Assembly: GCA_963704875.1 (NCBI GenBank)
Contig: CAVPIA010000008.1
Location: 930,001 to 994,000, forward strand
Origin: CAMYOC01 sp963704875
GTDB lineage: Bacteria; Pseudomonadota; Gammaproteobacteria; Steroidobacterales; XN24
DNA: 64,000 nucleotides
Direction: 5' to 3'
The notes under the pieces are model-generated. The model was given only the letters and a program-made list of their open reading frames with translations. It did no database searches and was not told where the DNA came from. Shown piece after piece: positions 9,342-19,500 of the stretch. The position numbers were made by a program, and so were the translations under genes. Each line of letters starts with the position of its first letter. Positions within the stretch are counted from its first letter, which is position 1.

Positions 9342-10686
9342 TGTTTACGAACTCACGGATGCCGAAGACACCCAATTCGCGACCATAGCCCGATTCCTTG
9401 ATGCCGCCGAAAGGCAGGCGAGGATCAGAGCGAACAAAGTCATTGACGAAGCACGCGCCTGCCTGAATCTGGTGCTGCGCAATCTCTGCGCCTCGCTCCA
9501 GGTCAGCAGTAAACACTGCAGCGCCGAGGCCAAACGACGTATCGTTCGCAATCATGATCGCCTCGGCTTCGTCGGCCGCACGGATCAGCGTAGCCACCGG
9601 TCCAAACAGCTCCTCATGGTAGGCGGGCATTCCGGCGCTGACCGCAGCCAGCAACGTCGGCGGATAATACGCGCCGTCGCGATCCGGGATCTCACCGCCC
9701 AGCAGACATTTGGCGCCGGCCTCAATGCTGCGCACCACCTGGTCATGCAGCTCGTCCCGAAGGCTCAGCTTCGCCATGGGCCCAAGATCCATATCCTCGT
9801 CGGTCGGATCGCCATAGGTTTTCGCGGACATGGCCTCCAGCAATCGTTGCTGGAACTCATCGTAAATTTCGGCAACCGCAATAAACCGCTTGGCCGCGAT
9901 GCAGCTTTGACCCGTGTTCTGCAACCGACCGGTCACACAGGCCGCAACCGCCTGATCGAGATCCGCATCAGCCAGGATTACATAGGGATCGCTGCCGCCC
10001 AGCTCCAGCACGGTCTTCTTTAATGCCTGCCCTGCGCGTGCGGCAACCGCCTGTCCGGCCGGCGTGCTCCCGGTCAGCGTCACCGCCGCGATGCGTCGGT
10101 CATCGATAACCGACGCGACCTGGTCACTGCCGATCACCAGGGTACGAAACAGATGCTCGGGAAAGCCCGCCTCGCGGAAGATCGATTCGATTGCCAGCGC
10201 GCAACCATAGACATTGCTGGCGTGCTTGAGGATACCGCCATTGCCGGCCATCAGCGCAGGCGCCGCGAAACGGAACACCTGCCAGAACGGGAAGTTCCAT
10301 GGCATCACCGCAAGCACCGGGCCGAGCGGCTCGTAGCTGACAAAGCTGCGGCTGGCCTCGGTCTCGACCTCCTCTGGCGCGAGGAAAGTCACTGCCTTCT
10401 CGGCATAGAACTCACATACAGTCGCGCATTTTTCAATCTCGGCGCGAGCCTGAGCGATGGGCTTGCCCATCTCGGAGGTCATCAGCATGGCGTATTCTTC
10501 GCTGCGTTCACGGAGGATCACAGCGGCCCGGCGCATCAGATCACCGCGCTCACCAATTTCAGTTCGACGCCACTCACGCCAGGCAAGGCAGGCCTCGTCC
10601 AGCGCCGACTCGACTTCAATGTCGTCCATCGGACGATAGACTTTGATCGACTCGCCAGTCGCAGGATTGATACTCTCAATGGCCAT
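9319..10686 (-). CDS. NAD(P)-dependent succinate-semialdehyde-type aldehyde dehydrogenase
   Basis: A 455-residue aldehyde dehydrogenase with the full catalytic set: Asn131 in MPWNFPFWQ, Glu228 in ELGGSDP and Cys262 in NTGQSCIAAKRF. The length and the opening INPATGE resemble the GabD/Sad (YneI) succinate-semialdehyde dehydrogenases. It would oxidise an aldehyde to the acid in the cytoplasm. A polyamine-type transporter is encoded divergently just upstream, and putrescine breakdown yields 4-aminobutyrate and then succinate semialdehyde, so a role in polyamine use fits. A role in oxidising fatty aldehydes from AlkB is less likely from the sequence but not excluded. Confidence 0.87.
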   Translation of the reverse strand: MAIESINPATGESIKVYRPMDDIEVESALDEACLAWREWRRTEIGERGDLMRRAAVILRERSEEYAMLMTSEMGKPIAQARAEIEKCATVCEFYAEKAVTFLAPEEVETEASRSFVSYEPLGPVLAVMPWNFPFWQVFRFAAPALMAGNGGILKHASNVYGCALAIESIFREAGFPEHLFRTLVIGSDQVASVIDDRRIAAVTLTGSTPAGQAVAARAGQALKKTVLELGGSDPYVILADADLDQAVAACVTGRLQNTGQSCIAAKRFIAVAEIYDEFQQRLLEAMSAKTYGDPTDEDMDLGPMAKLSLRDELHDQVVRSIEAGAKCLLGGEIPDRDGAYYPPTLLAAVSAGMPAYHEELFGPVATLIRAADEAEAIMIANDTSFGLGAAVFTADLERGAEIAQHQIQAGACFVNDFVRSDPRLPFGGIKESGYGRELGVFGIREFVNIKAVYVR

Positions 10687-10767
10687 CTTGATTCACTCCG
10701 AAAACTACAGGCCGCCCGACCCGTCACGCCGAGTCCCGCGTTGGGTGACTCCAATCACGCTGCTTAC

Positions 10768-10796
10768 TTGATTTGTCTGGGGCCGGGATCAATACT
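10768..10796 (+). promoter_or_regulatory. putative sigma-70 promoter of the polyamine transporter operon
   Basis: TTGATT at 10768-10773 and AATACT at 10791-10796 are separated by exactly 17 bp, upstream of the binding-protein gene that starts at 10872. A G-rich Shine-Dalgarno stretch lies just before that start. Confidence 0.5.
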
Positions 10797-10871
10797 CTTT
10801 TTACTTCGCGCCCGGCGCGATCGCAACATAAACTCCAGTCACGATGATCGCTGTCTTCCAGGGGGGCACAG

Positions 10872-11948
10872 ATGACAAACGATAACAGAAGCCGGTTTTC
10901 CCGTCGTTCCTTCCTGGCCGGCCTCGGCGCCGCCGCCGCGGGAGTCAAGTTTGCACCGGGTATGGCGCTGGCAGCCGAGCCCAAGGAACTCAATTTTTAT
11001 AATTGGGACACCTATATTGGCGAGAACACGCTGGATGATTTCCGCAAGTCCACCGGGATAAGCGTCACCATGGACCTGTTCGCGGATAACGATGAGTTGT
11101 TCGCAAAATTGAAGGGCGGGAATCCTGGTTACGACGTCATCGTGCCAACCAACGACTTCGTCGAGCGGATGATCACCGCCGGAATGCTGGAGCCGCTTGA
11201 TCTCAAGAATATCCCCAACATCGACAACATCGATCCTACATTCCGCGATGCAGCGTTCGACCCGGGCCGCAAATACAGCCTGCCTTACATGTGGGGCACC
11301 ATCGGCATCGGCTATCGCAAATCCAAAGTCGAAGGCGTGCCCGATTCGTGGAAATGGCTATTCGACTCCGACCGCTACGCCGGAAAGATCGCGCTGATGG
11401 GCGATGCACCGACGCTGATCCAGATGGGGATGAAGTTCCTTGGCTACCCGCTCAACGACACCAACCCTGCACATATCAAGCAGGTCGAGGAGATGCTGAT
11501 CAGGCAGAAGCCAAACGTTCTGGTCTTCGCCGAAGACAACGGGCAGGACCTGCTGCTGTCTGGTGAAGTGGATGTGGTGATGGAGTGGAACGGCGACATT
11601 CTTCAGGTAATGGAGGAAGACGACGACATCGGTTATGTCGTGCCGATGCAGGGTGGATTGCTGTGGCAGGATTGTCTGTGCATCCCGACCGGCGCACCGC
11701 ATCCGGAGAATGCCCATGCATTCATCAACTACATCCTGGACGCGGAAGCTGGTGCACAGATCGCCGACTTTATTCAGTACGCGACACCCAATACCGCGGC
11801 GCGCAAATTGTTGCCGGCCGAATACAACAGCAACCCGGCAATCTTCCCGTCTCAGGAAACCATCGAACGCTGCGAAGTCGCGACTTATAACGGTCCCGAA
11901 TACACGCGCATGATTGACGAGGCCTACACGCGGATCATGGCGTCCTGA
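10872..11948 (+). CDS. potD: polyamine-type ABC transporter substrate-binding protein
   Basis: A 358-residue periplasmic solute-binding protein of the spermidine/putrescine family (PotD/PotF). The Tat signal SRRSFLAG is at residues 10-17, followed by a hydrophobic stretch and a likely cleavage site after ALAAEP. Family features include LNFYNWDTYIGENTLDDF, GYDVIVPTNDFV and WNGDILQVMEEDDDIGYVVP. It heads a four-gene operon encoding a whole importer. A Tat rather than Sec signal is somewhat unusual for PotD. Whether it prefers putrescine, spermidine or another cationic solute cannot be read from the sequence. Confidence 0.92.
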   Translation: MTNDNRSRFSRRSFLAGLGAAAAGVKFAPGMALAAEPKELNFYNWDTYIGENTLDDFRKSTGISVTMDLFADNDELFAKLKGGNPGYDVIVPTNDFVERMITAGMLEPLDLKNIPNIDNIDPTFRDAAFDPGRKYSLPYMWGTIGIGYRKSKVEGVPDSWKWLFDSDRYAGKIALMGDAPTLIQMGMKFLGYPLNDTNPAHIKQVEEMLIRQKPNVLVFAEDNGQDLLLSGEVDVVMEWNGDILQVMEEDDDIGYVVPMQGGLLWQDCLCIPTGAPHPENAHAFINYILDAEAGAQIADFIQYATPNTAARKLLPAEYNSNPAIFPSQETIERCEVATYNGPEYTRMIDEAYTRIMAS

Positions 11949-12001
11949 GCTCGTCCTGGTGGCAAGACCAGGCCTTGCCTGCCTTGCTATGGAGTTAGAC
12001 G

Positions 12002-12925
12002 GTGGACAGCTGGCGTAAGAACCCGCTGGTCTTCTGGATCTTCGCGATTCCGCCCGCGGCATGGCTGGCGCTGTTCTTTCTTGTCCCGCTTGGCCTGATC
12101 TGGGTCATCAGTTTTGGCGAAAAGAGCGGCTTGCTGGATATCCAGATCACCTGGGTTGCCGACAACTATCTGCGGGCGCTGGATCCGCTGTATCTGCAGA
12201 TTTTTCTCAAATCTTTTTGGTACGCGGGCATCACCACCGTGCTCTGCCTGCTGGTCGGTTTCGTGGTCGCGACTGCTATCACCTTCGCGCCTTCCCGGCA
12301 GCGCCCTATCCTGTTGCTGCTCGTCATGCTGCCGTTCTGGACCAATCTGCTGATCCGAACCTACGCCCTGATTGCGGTCCTGCGTACCAAGGGCACTGTC
12401 AATGCCGGGCTGGAGCAATTGTGGGAATGGAGTCATCGCTTGCTCGACTTTTTCGGCCTCGCGCAATTTCAGCTGTTGGGCGAGCAATTCGAGCCGCTGC
12501 ATCTGCTGTATAACAACTTCGCGGTGGTCATCGGTCTGGTCTATGTCCACCTGCCGTTTATGGTTCTGCCGCTGTATGCCGCGCTGGCGCGGATGGACCG
12601 TTCCTATATTGAAGCCAGCCTCGACCTCGGTGCCGGGCAGCTGCGCACATTTGCTGCCGTGGTCATTCCGCTTGCGGCACCCGGCATCGTGTCCGGCGTC
12701 ATCATTACATTTGTGCCAGCTCTGGGCTCGTTCCTGACACCGGACCTGTTGGGCGGCACTGACAGCCAGATGATTGCCAATGTGATTGAACGCCAGTTCA
12801 AGTCGGCGAATGACTGGCCGTTCGGCGCGGCCTTGTCGTTTATCCTCATGTACATCACATTTTTCGCCATTGCGCTGCGTTCGCTGTGGACAGCGCGGCG
12901 AGATGCGCGGGCGAGCATCGTATGA
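12002..12925 (+). CDS. potB: polyamine-type ABC transporter permease (PotB-like)
   Basis: A 307-residue inner-membrane permease with about six hydrophobic segments. The EAA-type cytoplasmic loop that contacts the ATPase is visible as YIEASLDLGAGQLRTFAAVVIPLAAPG. Translation starts at a GTG with GGAG seven bases upstream. The gene follows the binding protein and overlaps the next permease by four bases (ATGA), so the two permeases are probably translated together and form the heterodimeric channel. Confidence 0.92.
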   Translation: MDSWRKNPLVFWIFAIPPAAWLALFFLVPLGLIWVISFGEKSGLLDIQITWVADNYLRALDPLYLQIFLKSFWYAGITTVLCLLVGFVVATAITFAPSRQRPILLLLVMLPFWTNLLIRTYALIAVLRTKGTVNAGLEQLWEWSHRLLDFFGLAQFQLLGEQFEPLHLLYNNFAVVIGLVYVHLPFMVLPLYAALARMDRSYIEASLDLGAGQLRTFAAVVIPLAAPGIVSGVIITFVPALGSFLTPDLLGGTDSQMIANVIERQFKSANDWPFGAALSFILMYITFFAIALRSLWTARRDARASIV

Positions 12926-13749
12926 AGCGGGTGCGAAAAATCTACGGACCGCTGGAATATGGCCGACGCTGGTGGATGCGGATTTCTCTTTGGCTGTGCT
13001 TCCTGTTCCTGTACGCGCCGATTGCGATTCTGGTGCTCTATAGCTTCAATGACAGCCGCCGCAACATCGTATGGCGCGGATTTACCTTGAAGTACTACGA
13101 AAAAGCATGGAACAACGACGCTTTGATCCAGGCTTTCACCAACAGTCTGACTATCGCGTTCTTCAGCACGGTATTTAGCGTAATCCTCGGCATGATGACG
13201 GCGGTGATGCTTTGGCGCTTCCGCTTTGCTGGCAAGGCGCCGTTTGAGGGAGCCGTTTCCCTGCCAATTATCGTTCCCGAAATATGCATGGGCGTCGCGA
13301 TGATGGCGTTCTTCGCTCGCATCGGCTGGCCATCGGGTCTGCCCTGGCCGATCAATCTTGGCGCCATCACGATCGCGCATATCTCCTTCAGCTTTCCTTT
13401 CGTAGCCATGGTCGTGCGAGCGCGGCTGTCCCGCTTTAATCGTGAGCTGGAGGAGGCCGCGAGAGACCTCGGCGCCAGCGAATGGCAGTCCTTTAGAGAT
13501 GTATTACTGCCCTATATGAAGCCCGGCCTGATAGCCGGCGCGCTCCTCGCTTTCACGCTGTCACTGGACGATTTCGTGATCACGTTCTTTACCGCCGGGC
13601 CGGACACCGTGACGTTTCCAGTGAAGGTCTACTCCATGGTCCGGTTCTCGGTTACACCGGAGGTCAACGCTGCTTCGACTGCATTGCTGACCATTACACT
13701 GGTGCTGACGACCACCGCCATATTGCTGCAGAATCGCAGCCGCGACTGA
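12922..13749 (+). CDS. potC: polyamine-type ABC transporter permease (PotC-like)
   Basis: A 275-residue inner-membrane permease starting MKRVRKIYGPLEYG at the ATG inside the potB stop. An earlier ATG in the same frame, 36 bases upstream, lies inside potB and is unlikely to be used. Hydrophobic segments and an EAA loop (LEEAARDLGASEWQSFRDVLLPYMKPG) place it with PotC/PotI. It partners PotB, with PotA as the shared ATPase. Confidence 0.92.
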   Translation: MKRVRKIYGPLEYGRRWWMRISLWLCFLFLYAPIAILVLYSFNDSRRNIVWRGFTLKYYEKAWNNDALIQAFTNSLTIAFFSTVFSVILGMMTAVMLWRFRFAGKAPFEGAVSLPIIVPEICMGVAMMAFFARIGWPSGLPWPINLGAITIAHISFSFPFVAMVVRARLSRFNRELEEAARDLGASEWQSFRDVLLPYMKPGLIAGALLAFTLSLDDFVITFFTAGPDTVTFPVKVYSMVRFSVTPEVNAASTALLTITLVLTTTAILLQNRSRD

Positions 13750-13763
13750 TCCCGGGAAGAGAG

Positions 13764-14852
13764 ATGAACAGTAAGCGGCCAATTATTTCCATCAACGGCG
13801 TGAGCAAGTCTTTCCCCGGCGGCGTCCAGGCATTGCGCGATGTCAATCTGGAGATTAAGGAAGGCGAGTTCTTTGCCCTGCTTGGCCCGTCGGGCTGCGG
13901 CAAGACCACGCTATTGCGCTGCCTCGCCGGCTTCGAGACACCGACCGAAGGCGATATATTTATCGACGGCAGCAACATGCTTCGCGTCGTGCCTAACCGG
14001 CGACCTGTGAACATGGTGTTTCAGTCATATGCCGTATTTCCGCATATGACCGTGGCCGAGAATGTTGCCTACGGCCTGAAGGTAAGCGGTGTCAGCAGGA
14101 GCGAGATACCCGATCGGGTCCAGCAGGCGCTGGATCTGGTTCAGCTCGGCCAGCTCGGGCAGCGCAATCCGGGGCAGCTGTCCGGCGGTCAGGTCCAGCG
14201 CGTTGCGCTCGCACGGGCGCTGGTGAAGAAGCCGCGCGTGCTATTGCTCGATGAACCGCTGTCGGCGCTGGACGCGAAGTTGCGCGAGACGATGCAAATG
14301 GAACTGGTGCGCTTACAGGATACAGTCGGCATCACATTTGTCATCGTGACTCACGATCAGAACGAAGCCTTGTCCATGGCCGACCGCATCGCGGTGATGA
14401 ATCAGGGCGAAGTGCTTCAGGTGGCCACGCCGGCTGAACTGTATGAATTCCCAAGAGATCGATTTGTCGCCGAGTTTATCGGCAAGATGAACCTGTTTGA
14501 GGGCACCAACGTCGGCTGGGAATCAGGCCGCCTTACCTTGCTGGTGAATGGCCTGGGCCGGATCGAGCTGCCTTATGATGAGCGCATCAGCAATGACGTC
14601 GGCCTGGCCGTCCGGCCAGAGAAAATGAGCCTGCACCCGCAACGGCCGGACGATTCCTTGCTGGCGTTCGAGGCAGACGTGGAAAAGATCGCGTACTACG
14701 GCAGCGAGAGCCGGATATTCCTGGCCACCGAACGCGGACTGCCGCTCGAAGTCAGCGTCCGTAATGACAGTCGTGAGGCGGCCGGCGCCGAGATTTCGGG
14801 GCGCTTGTGGGTCGCCTGGCGGCCGGGCGATACACTGATCCTCCCGGATTAG
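13764..14852 (+). CDS. potA: polyamine-type ABC transporter ATP-binding protein
   Basis: A 362-residue importer ATPase. Walker A GPSGCGKTT is at residues 41-49, followed by the signature LSGGQVQRVALARAL and Walker B VLLLDEPLSALDAK. After the nucleotide-binding domain comes a C-terminal TOBE-like region (GLAVRPEKMSLHP; LWVAWRPGDTLILPD), typical of PotA. It is the last gene of the operon, 15 bases after the second permease, with a good ribosome site (GGAAGAGAG). Confidence 0.94.
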   Translation: MNSKRPIISINGVSKSFPGGVQALRDVNLEIKEGEFFALLGPSGCGKTTLLRCLAGFETPTEGDIFIDGSNMLRVVPNRRPVNMVFQSYAVFPHMTVAENVAYGLKVSGVSRSEIPDRVQQALDLVQLGQLGQRNPGQLSGGQVQRVALARALVKKPRVLLLDEPLSALDAKLRETMQMELVRLQDTVGITFVIVTHDQNEALSMADRIAVMNQGEVLQVATPAELYEFPRDRFVAEFIGKMNLFEGTNVGWESGRLTLLVNGLGRIELPYDERISNDVGLAVRPEKMSLHPQRPDDSLLAFEADVEKIAYYGSESRIFLATERGLPLEVSVRNDSREAAGAEISGRLWVAWRPGDTLILPD

Positions 14853-14982
14853 GCAAAGGCTTCGTGCACAATAGAACCCCTGCGGTCGCGCCGACACTGA
14901 CGGTGGATAATCACGTTTGCCGCGCCAGGGTGCTTGCGATCGCGGGATATCGTGGAGGAACTGGTTCGCGTTGGAGACACAG

Positions 14983-16005
14983 ATGCTCACTGTTCTGCAG
15001 CAGGTCCTGACGTCGCTGGCAATTCTCGGCCTGCTGATATCGGTCGTGATCTCGTATCTGAAAGTAAACAAGCTGTGGGCCCGCCGACATATCAAGGAAG
15101 TTGCGGAGAGTATCTCCGTGGTAGCCGCCATCCTCAGCTTGTTCACGACCCTGCCGTTTCTGATCAAATTTGTGGTGATCGATCAGGATTACGTCGCCGC
15201 CGGAAAATTTCTGCTGAGTCTGCTGGTCTTCTTTGTATTCTTCCTGGTCGGTATCGGTTACTGGGTCAAACGACAGGAGAATCCGGGCCTGTGGGGTCTG
15301 CTTCGTCGGGCGATCGCCAATGAACGCGGCGAGATTTCCTATCTGATCCATTCCTTCACCAAACCTCGCGAAGCGCCTGCGATCCTGCGGATATTGCGTC
15401 TGGTCTCACTGGTTGACCAGCACCTCGACGCGCGCGAGACAGAAATCCTGCAAAGCGTTGCGCGTCCCTGGGGTATCCATCCTGACGAATTCACGACCGG
15501 CCAGGATGTCGGCGACAGCGCGGACATCGGCGAAGTCCGGCAAGCGTTCACAGACTATCTGGGATTGCATCCGGAACACGATCAGGTAGAAAAGGTCGTG
15601 GACCTGATACGTTTCATGATCCATGCCGATCGCCAGGTGACCACGGACGAAGCCATAGTGCTTGACGAAGTCAGTGGCGCAGCCAGCGCCTACCTGAGCA
15701 GCAAAGGCGCCGGAGCAGAGATGTATGAAGTCCTGCTGGTGCCGCAGCGAGCGGAGCACTTCAAGCGAGTTAATGAACTTGTGACCGATCCGGTGCTGCA
15801 TCCGCGAGCCGGCGGGGAAGCCTATGTCGCAGGGACCTATTACTCCGAGTCCTTCGCCCGGGCTATCTGCCGGCGATTTCAGCGGCGGGATTTCTTCTCC
15901 ACCGTCGAGCGCCGGCAGATCGATGCCGTATCCGAACATGCCCCATCCGAATCCAGGGCTGGCGGATCTGCCTCCAAAGCTGAGCAGACCGGCCAGTTTC
16001 GATAG
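14983..16005 (+). CDS. membrane protein with TerB-like cytoplasmic domain
   Basis: A 340-residue protein with three predicted membrane segments near residues 5-25, 43-65 and 73-95. A soluble region follows with two acidic helix-loop elements, LVSLVDQHLDARETEILQSV and MIHADRQVTTDEAIVLDEV. These resemble the repeated acidic helices of TerB/tellurite-resistance-type domains. I chose the ATG at 14983 (MLTVLQQ) because GGAG lies six bases upstream. No known partner is adjacent: the gene sits 130 bp after potA and before a long non-coding stretch. TerB-like proteins are linked to envelope stress, but no specific role can be assigned. Confidence 0.6.
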   Translation: MLTVLQQVLTSLAILGLLISVVISYLKVNKLWARRHIKEVAESISVVAAILSLFTTLPFLIKFVVIDQDYVAAGKFLLSLLVFFVFFLVGIGYWVKRQENPGLWGLLRRAIANERGEISYLIHSFTKPREAPAILRILRLVSLVDQHLDARETEILQSVARPWGIHPDEFTTGQDVGDSADIGEVRQAFTDYLGLHPEHDQVEKVVDLIRFMIHADRQVTTDEAIVLDEVSGAASAYLSSKGAGAEMYEVLLVPQRAEHFKRVNELVTDPVLHPRAGGEAYVAGTYYSESFARAICRRFQRRDFFSTVERRQIDAVSEHAPSESRAGGSASKAEQTGQFR

Positions 16006-16584
16006 CTTGTCCCACTGGAATCGGGAAGCGGAATTCGTTTTTTTGCGCGTGGCTGTCAGATAGGGAAAAACGGGATTTAACTTAATGCATTTTTGCTTTA
16101 CTTAAGACGTGAATCCCGGTCATCCGATCGGATGGCGAAGAGGAACATCGCGCTCATCTCAGGTCGTGTGAACCGAGCTTAAAAAATTCTGCAACATTCT
16201 GTTTTGGCTGAATGTTCAATGCAGCATGAAGGGCGTAGCGAGGGCAGGAAAGCGCCTCCCGGGTGAGATGAACGACAAAAGAATCTGTGATTTGGGTCTA
16301 TTTTTCACATGGTTTAGGTTATAACTAGGTATCGGCGAACCGTTTCACTGGGCGCCGATATGAGGGGGAGGACATCGCCGCTGGCCGGAAACCCGGTCAA
16401 CGTCAGGGTCCCAAGGTTCAAACAAGGTCGTCGACTGAAGATCGCCATGGGCAATGAATCCCGGTGATCGTGGTTAGGTCGTCGCCGCTTTTTGTGTAGC
16501 GAATATGTTTCGCGCGTACGTTTCGCGCAAATTTTGAAAGGCACGGTTGGGTTGTATATGGAAGCTTCTTTGAGGGGGTCTAGA
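16006..16584. other. long intergenic leader before the S8 protease gene
   Basis: No convincing gene is visible in these 579 bases. Three structures stand out. An inverted repeat pairs 16071-16077 (CGGGATT) with 16112-16118 (AATCCCG), with a smaller nested pair (CTTAA/TTAAG) inside. A perfect 14-bp palindrome, CATCCGATCGGATG, lies at 16121-16134. A direct repeat, GTTTCGCGC twice, separated by GTAC, lies near 16508-16529. The length suggests a regulated or structured 5' leader. I found no match to the c-di-GMP riboswitch consensus. Confidence 0.5.
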
Positions 16585-19500
16585 GTGAACACGAATTCAA
16601 TTAGAACGGTACTGCTGTCCGCGGTATTTGCCGTATTCGTTGGCGTAGCATCTGGCTGCGGCGGCGGATCTGGCGGATCTTCGGCCAATGCAGCGGGTAG
16701 CGCTAAGCCGTCACCCGATGGCTCCGGCATCCAGATCGGAGGCCCGAAGGACACCTTCGAGCTTGCCTCCGCAGGCTTGGTCAAGCCCACGGTCAGCTGG
16801 CAACGGAACATCACACCCAAATTTGCAGCGGAACCCGACCTTGCGGGCGAACATCAATACATCGTCATGTTCAACGAAGCCCCGGCCGTCACCTATGAAG
16901 GCGGCATCAAGGGATACCCGGCTACAAAGCCAGGGTTTAGCGCAGCCTCGGCATCCAGCCAGAAGGCCGCAGCCCGCAGCGGTAACGCAGGCGGACCCAA
17001 GGGCACTGCGAAGAAACTCAGCAAGTCAGGCAGCGGTCGCGCAAAATTCAAGGCTGATCGCCCTGAAGTGCTTGCCTACAAGCAGTTCCTGAAGACTCAA
17101 CAGGCGTCACATGTGAACCGGATCACCGAGGTGACCGGACGCTACGAGGTCACCCAGGATTTCCAGCTCGCAGCCAACGCGGTGGTCATGAAGATGACCC
17201 AGGCCGAGGCCCGCCGGATATCGATGCTGCCCAACGTGCGCTTTGTCGAGCGCAACCGGGCGATGGAATTGAACACTGACCGTGGCCCGACCTGGATCGG
17301 CGCCCCGTCCATCTGGGACGGCAGCGCGAATAATGGCCAGGGCACCTACGGTGAAGGCGTGCTGGTCGGCATCCTGGACTCAGGCGCCGCAATCGGTGTC
17401 GCACTGGATCCGGCCAACGCGGTGGACGGCGTCGGCCCTATCACCCATTTCTCGTTCCAGGACGCGGCCGAATTGGCCCCGCCAGTCATCGCCACCGATG
17501 GCTATGACTCGGTGTGGAACAGCAATTATCTCGGCGCCTGCGACGTAAACAATCCCGATCAGTACATTGCTGACGCGGCGCCCTTCTGTAACGACAAGCT
17601 GGTTGGCGTGTATTCCTTTATCAATGCGCAAGCCGCCTGTGCGGGTGTGGACCCGACCCAGGAGAGCTGTGACCAGTTCTCCCCAACCTCGGATCCGATC
17701 TGGAACGTCAAGGACACCGACGGTCACGGCTCGCATGTTGCGTCCACCGTCGCCGGTAACCTGTTGTTCGATATCCCGATCGTGAATGCCAACGGTGAAC
17801 TTGACGCGGGCTTCCTGATTCCTCAGCTTTCCGGCGTCGCCCCGCATGCGAATATCATTACCTACAAGGTCTGCGCACCGAGCTGCTTCTTCTCGGATAT
17901 CGCGGCCGCCACCGAGCAGGCAATCGTTGACGGCGTAGATGTGCTCAATATGTCCATCGGTAACGCCTACGATCCCTGGGGTTCGCTGACCGCACAGACG
18001 TTCCTGTCGGCCAACACTGCCGGCGTTGCGGTGGCCAACTCGGCCGGCAACTCAGGCCCGGCCCCGAACACGGTCAACGCAAACAGTGCCCCCTGGGTAT
18101 TGGGCGTTGCGGCCAGCACGCACGATCGCCGTTATCCGCCCAAGGCGCTTGACGGCCTGAGCGGTGGCGACACCACACCACCGACCGGTATCAGCGGTCT
18201 GGCGATCACCGGCGGATACACCGGCGATATCGTTTACGCCGGCGACTACCCGGTCGGCAATGCGGGCGAACCGAATTTTGATGAGCCAGAGCAGTGCCTC
18301 GAGCCATTCCCGGCCGGCACTTTCCCGGCCGACACCATCGTGCTTTGCGACCGCGGCGCGATTGCGCGCGTCGCGAAGGGCCAGAACGTCCAGGCAGGCG
18401 GAGCAGCCGGCCTCATTCTGGCGAATATCCCCGGCGGCGCCACCAGCGTGGTGGCTGATGCCCATGTGATTCCCGCAATACATATCGATGCCACTTTTGG
18501 CGACGAGATGCGGGCCTGGCTAGCCACCGGCGACGGCCATGCAGGTACCATCGGCGCGGGTCTCCCGGCCGAGGCCGATTCCTCAGTGGCTGACATCATG
18601 GCGGACTTCAGCTCGCGTGGACCGTTCACGGGCTACGATCTGCTGGCCCCGCATGTCTCCGCCCCGGGCGTTGACATCTACGCCGCCGGCGCGGGCAATC
18701 TCTTCGTCCACCAGGGTGTGGGTAATGACGCCCCGGCGGTCAACGAGTTATTCGGCCAGATCGGTGGTACCTCGATGTCCAGCCCGCATGTGGCGGGCTC
18801 GCTGGCGCTGCTGACCGCAACTCATGGCGACTGGTCGGCTGACGCGCGCCATTCGGCGCTGATGACCACCGGCACCATGGACATGCGCAAGGAAGACGGC
18901 GCCACCCCGGCAGATCCGTTCGACTTTGGCGGTGGCCGTGTGCAGCCGGCTGTGGCGAATAATGTTGGCCTAATCTTTGAAGAAAGCGAGTCCAACTATC
19001 TGGCTGCAGACCCCGCCCAGGGCGGCGATCCCGCAAGCCTGAACGTGCCGCATGCGGTCAGCGAGGGCTGCGTACAGTCCTGTAGCTGGCAGCGCACCGT
19101 AACCGCGGTGGCAGACGGCACCTGGACAGTCGTTCCTGGCGACTTCACCAGCGCCGATGTGACCGAGTTCACGCTGTTGGCGGGTGAGACCCAGACGCTG
19201 GAGATCACCGCGGACAGCAGCATTCTGCCGGCCGAGGCTTATGCCTTCGATACGCTGACACTGATGCCTGTGGATCAGAGCATGTCGACGCAGCACATCA
19301 CCGTGGCGGTGGCACCGGCTCGTGGCGACATTCCGGGCAACGTCAATATTGACGCCTCGCGTGATGCCGATTCGATCTTGCTGAAGAACCTGACCGCGAT
19401 CGAGATCACCCAGCTGACGACAGAAACGTTTGGTCTGAACAAGGCCGATCAGCTGGACTTCACGGTCAAGCAGGACAGCGACAACTCATCGCCATATGAC

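Noticed and set aside
16201..16500. c-di-GMP-type riboswitch before the protease gene
   Set aside because: Looked for the conserved GEMM core and receptor motifs; they are not present in recognisable form.
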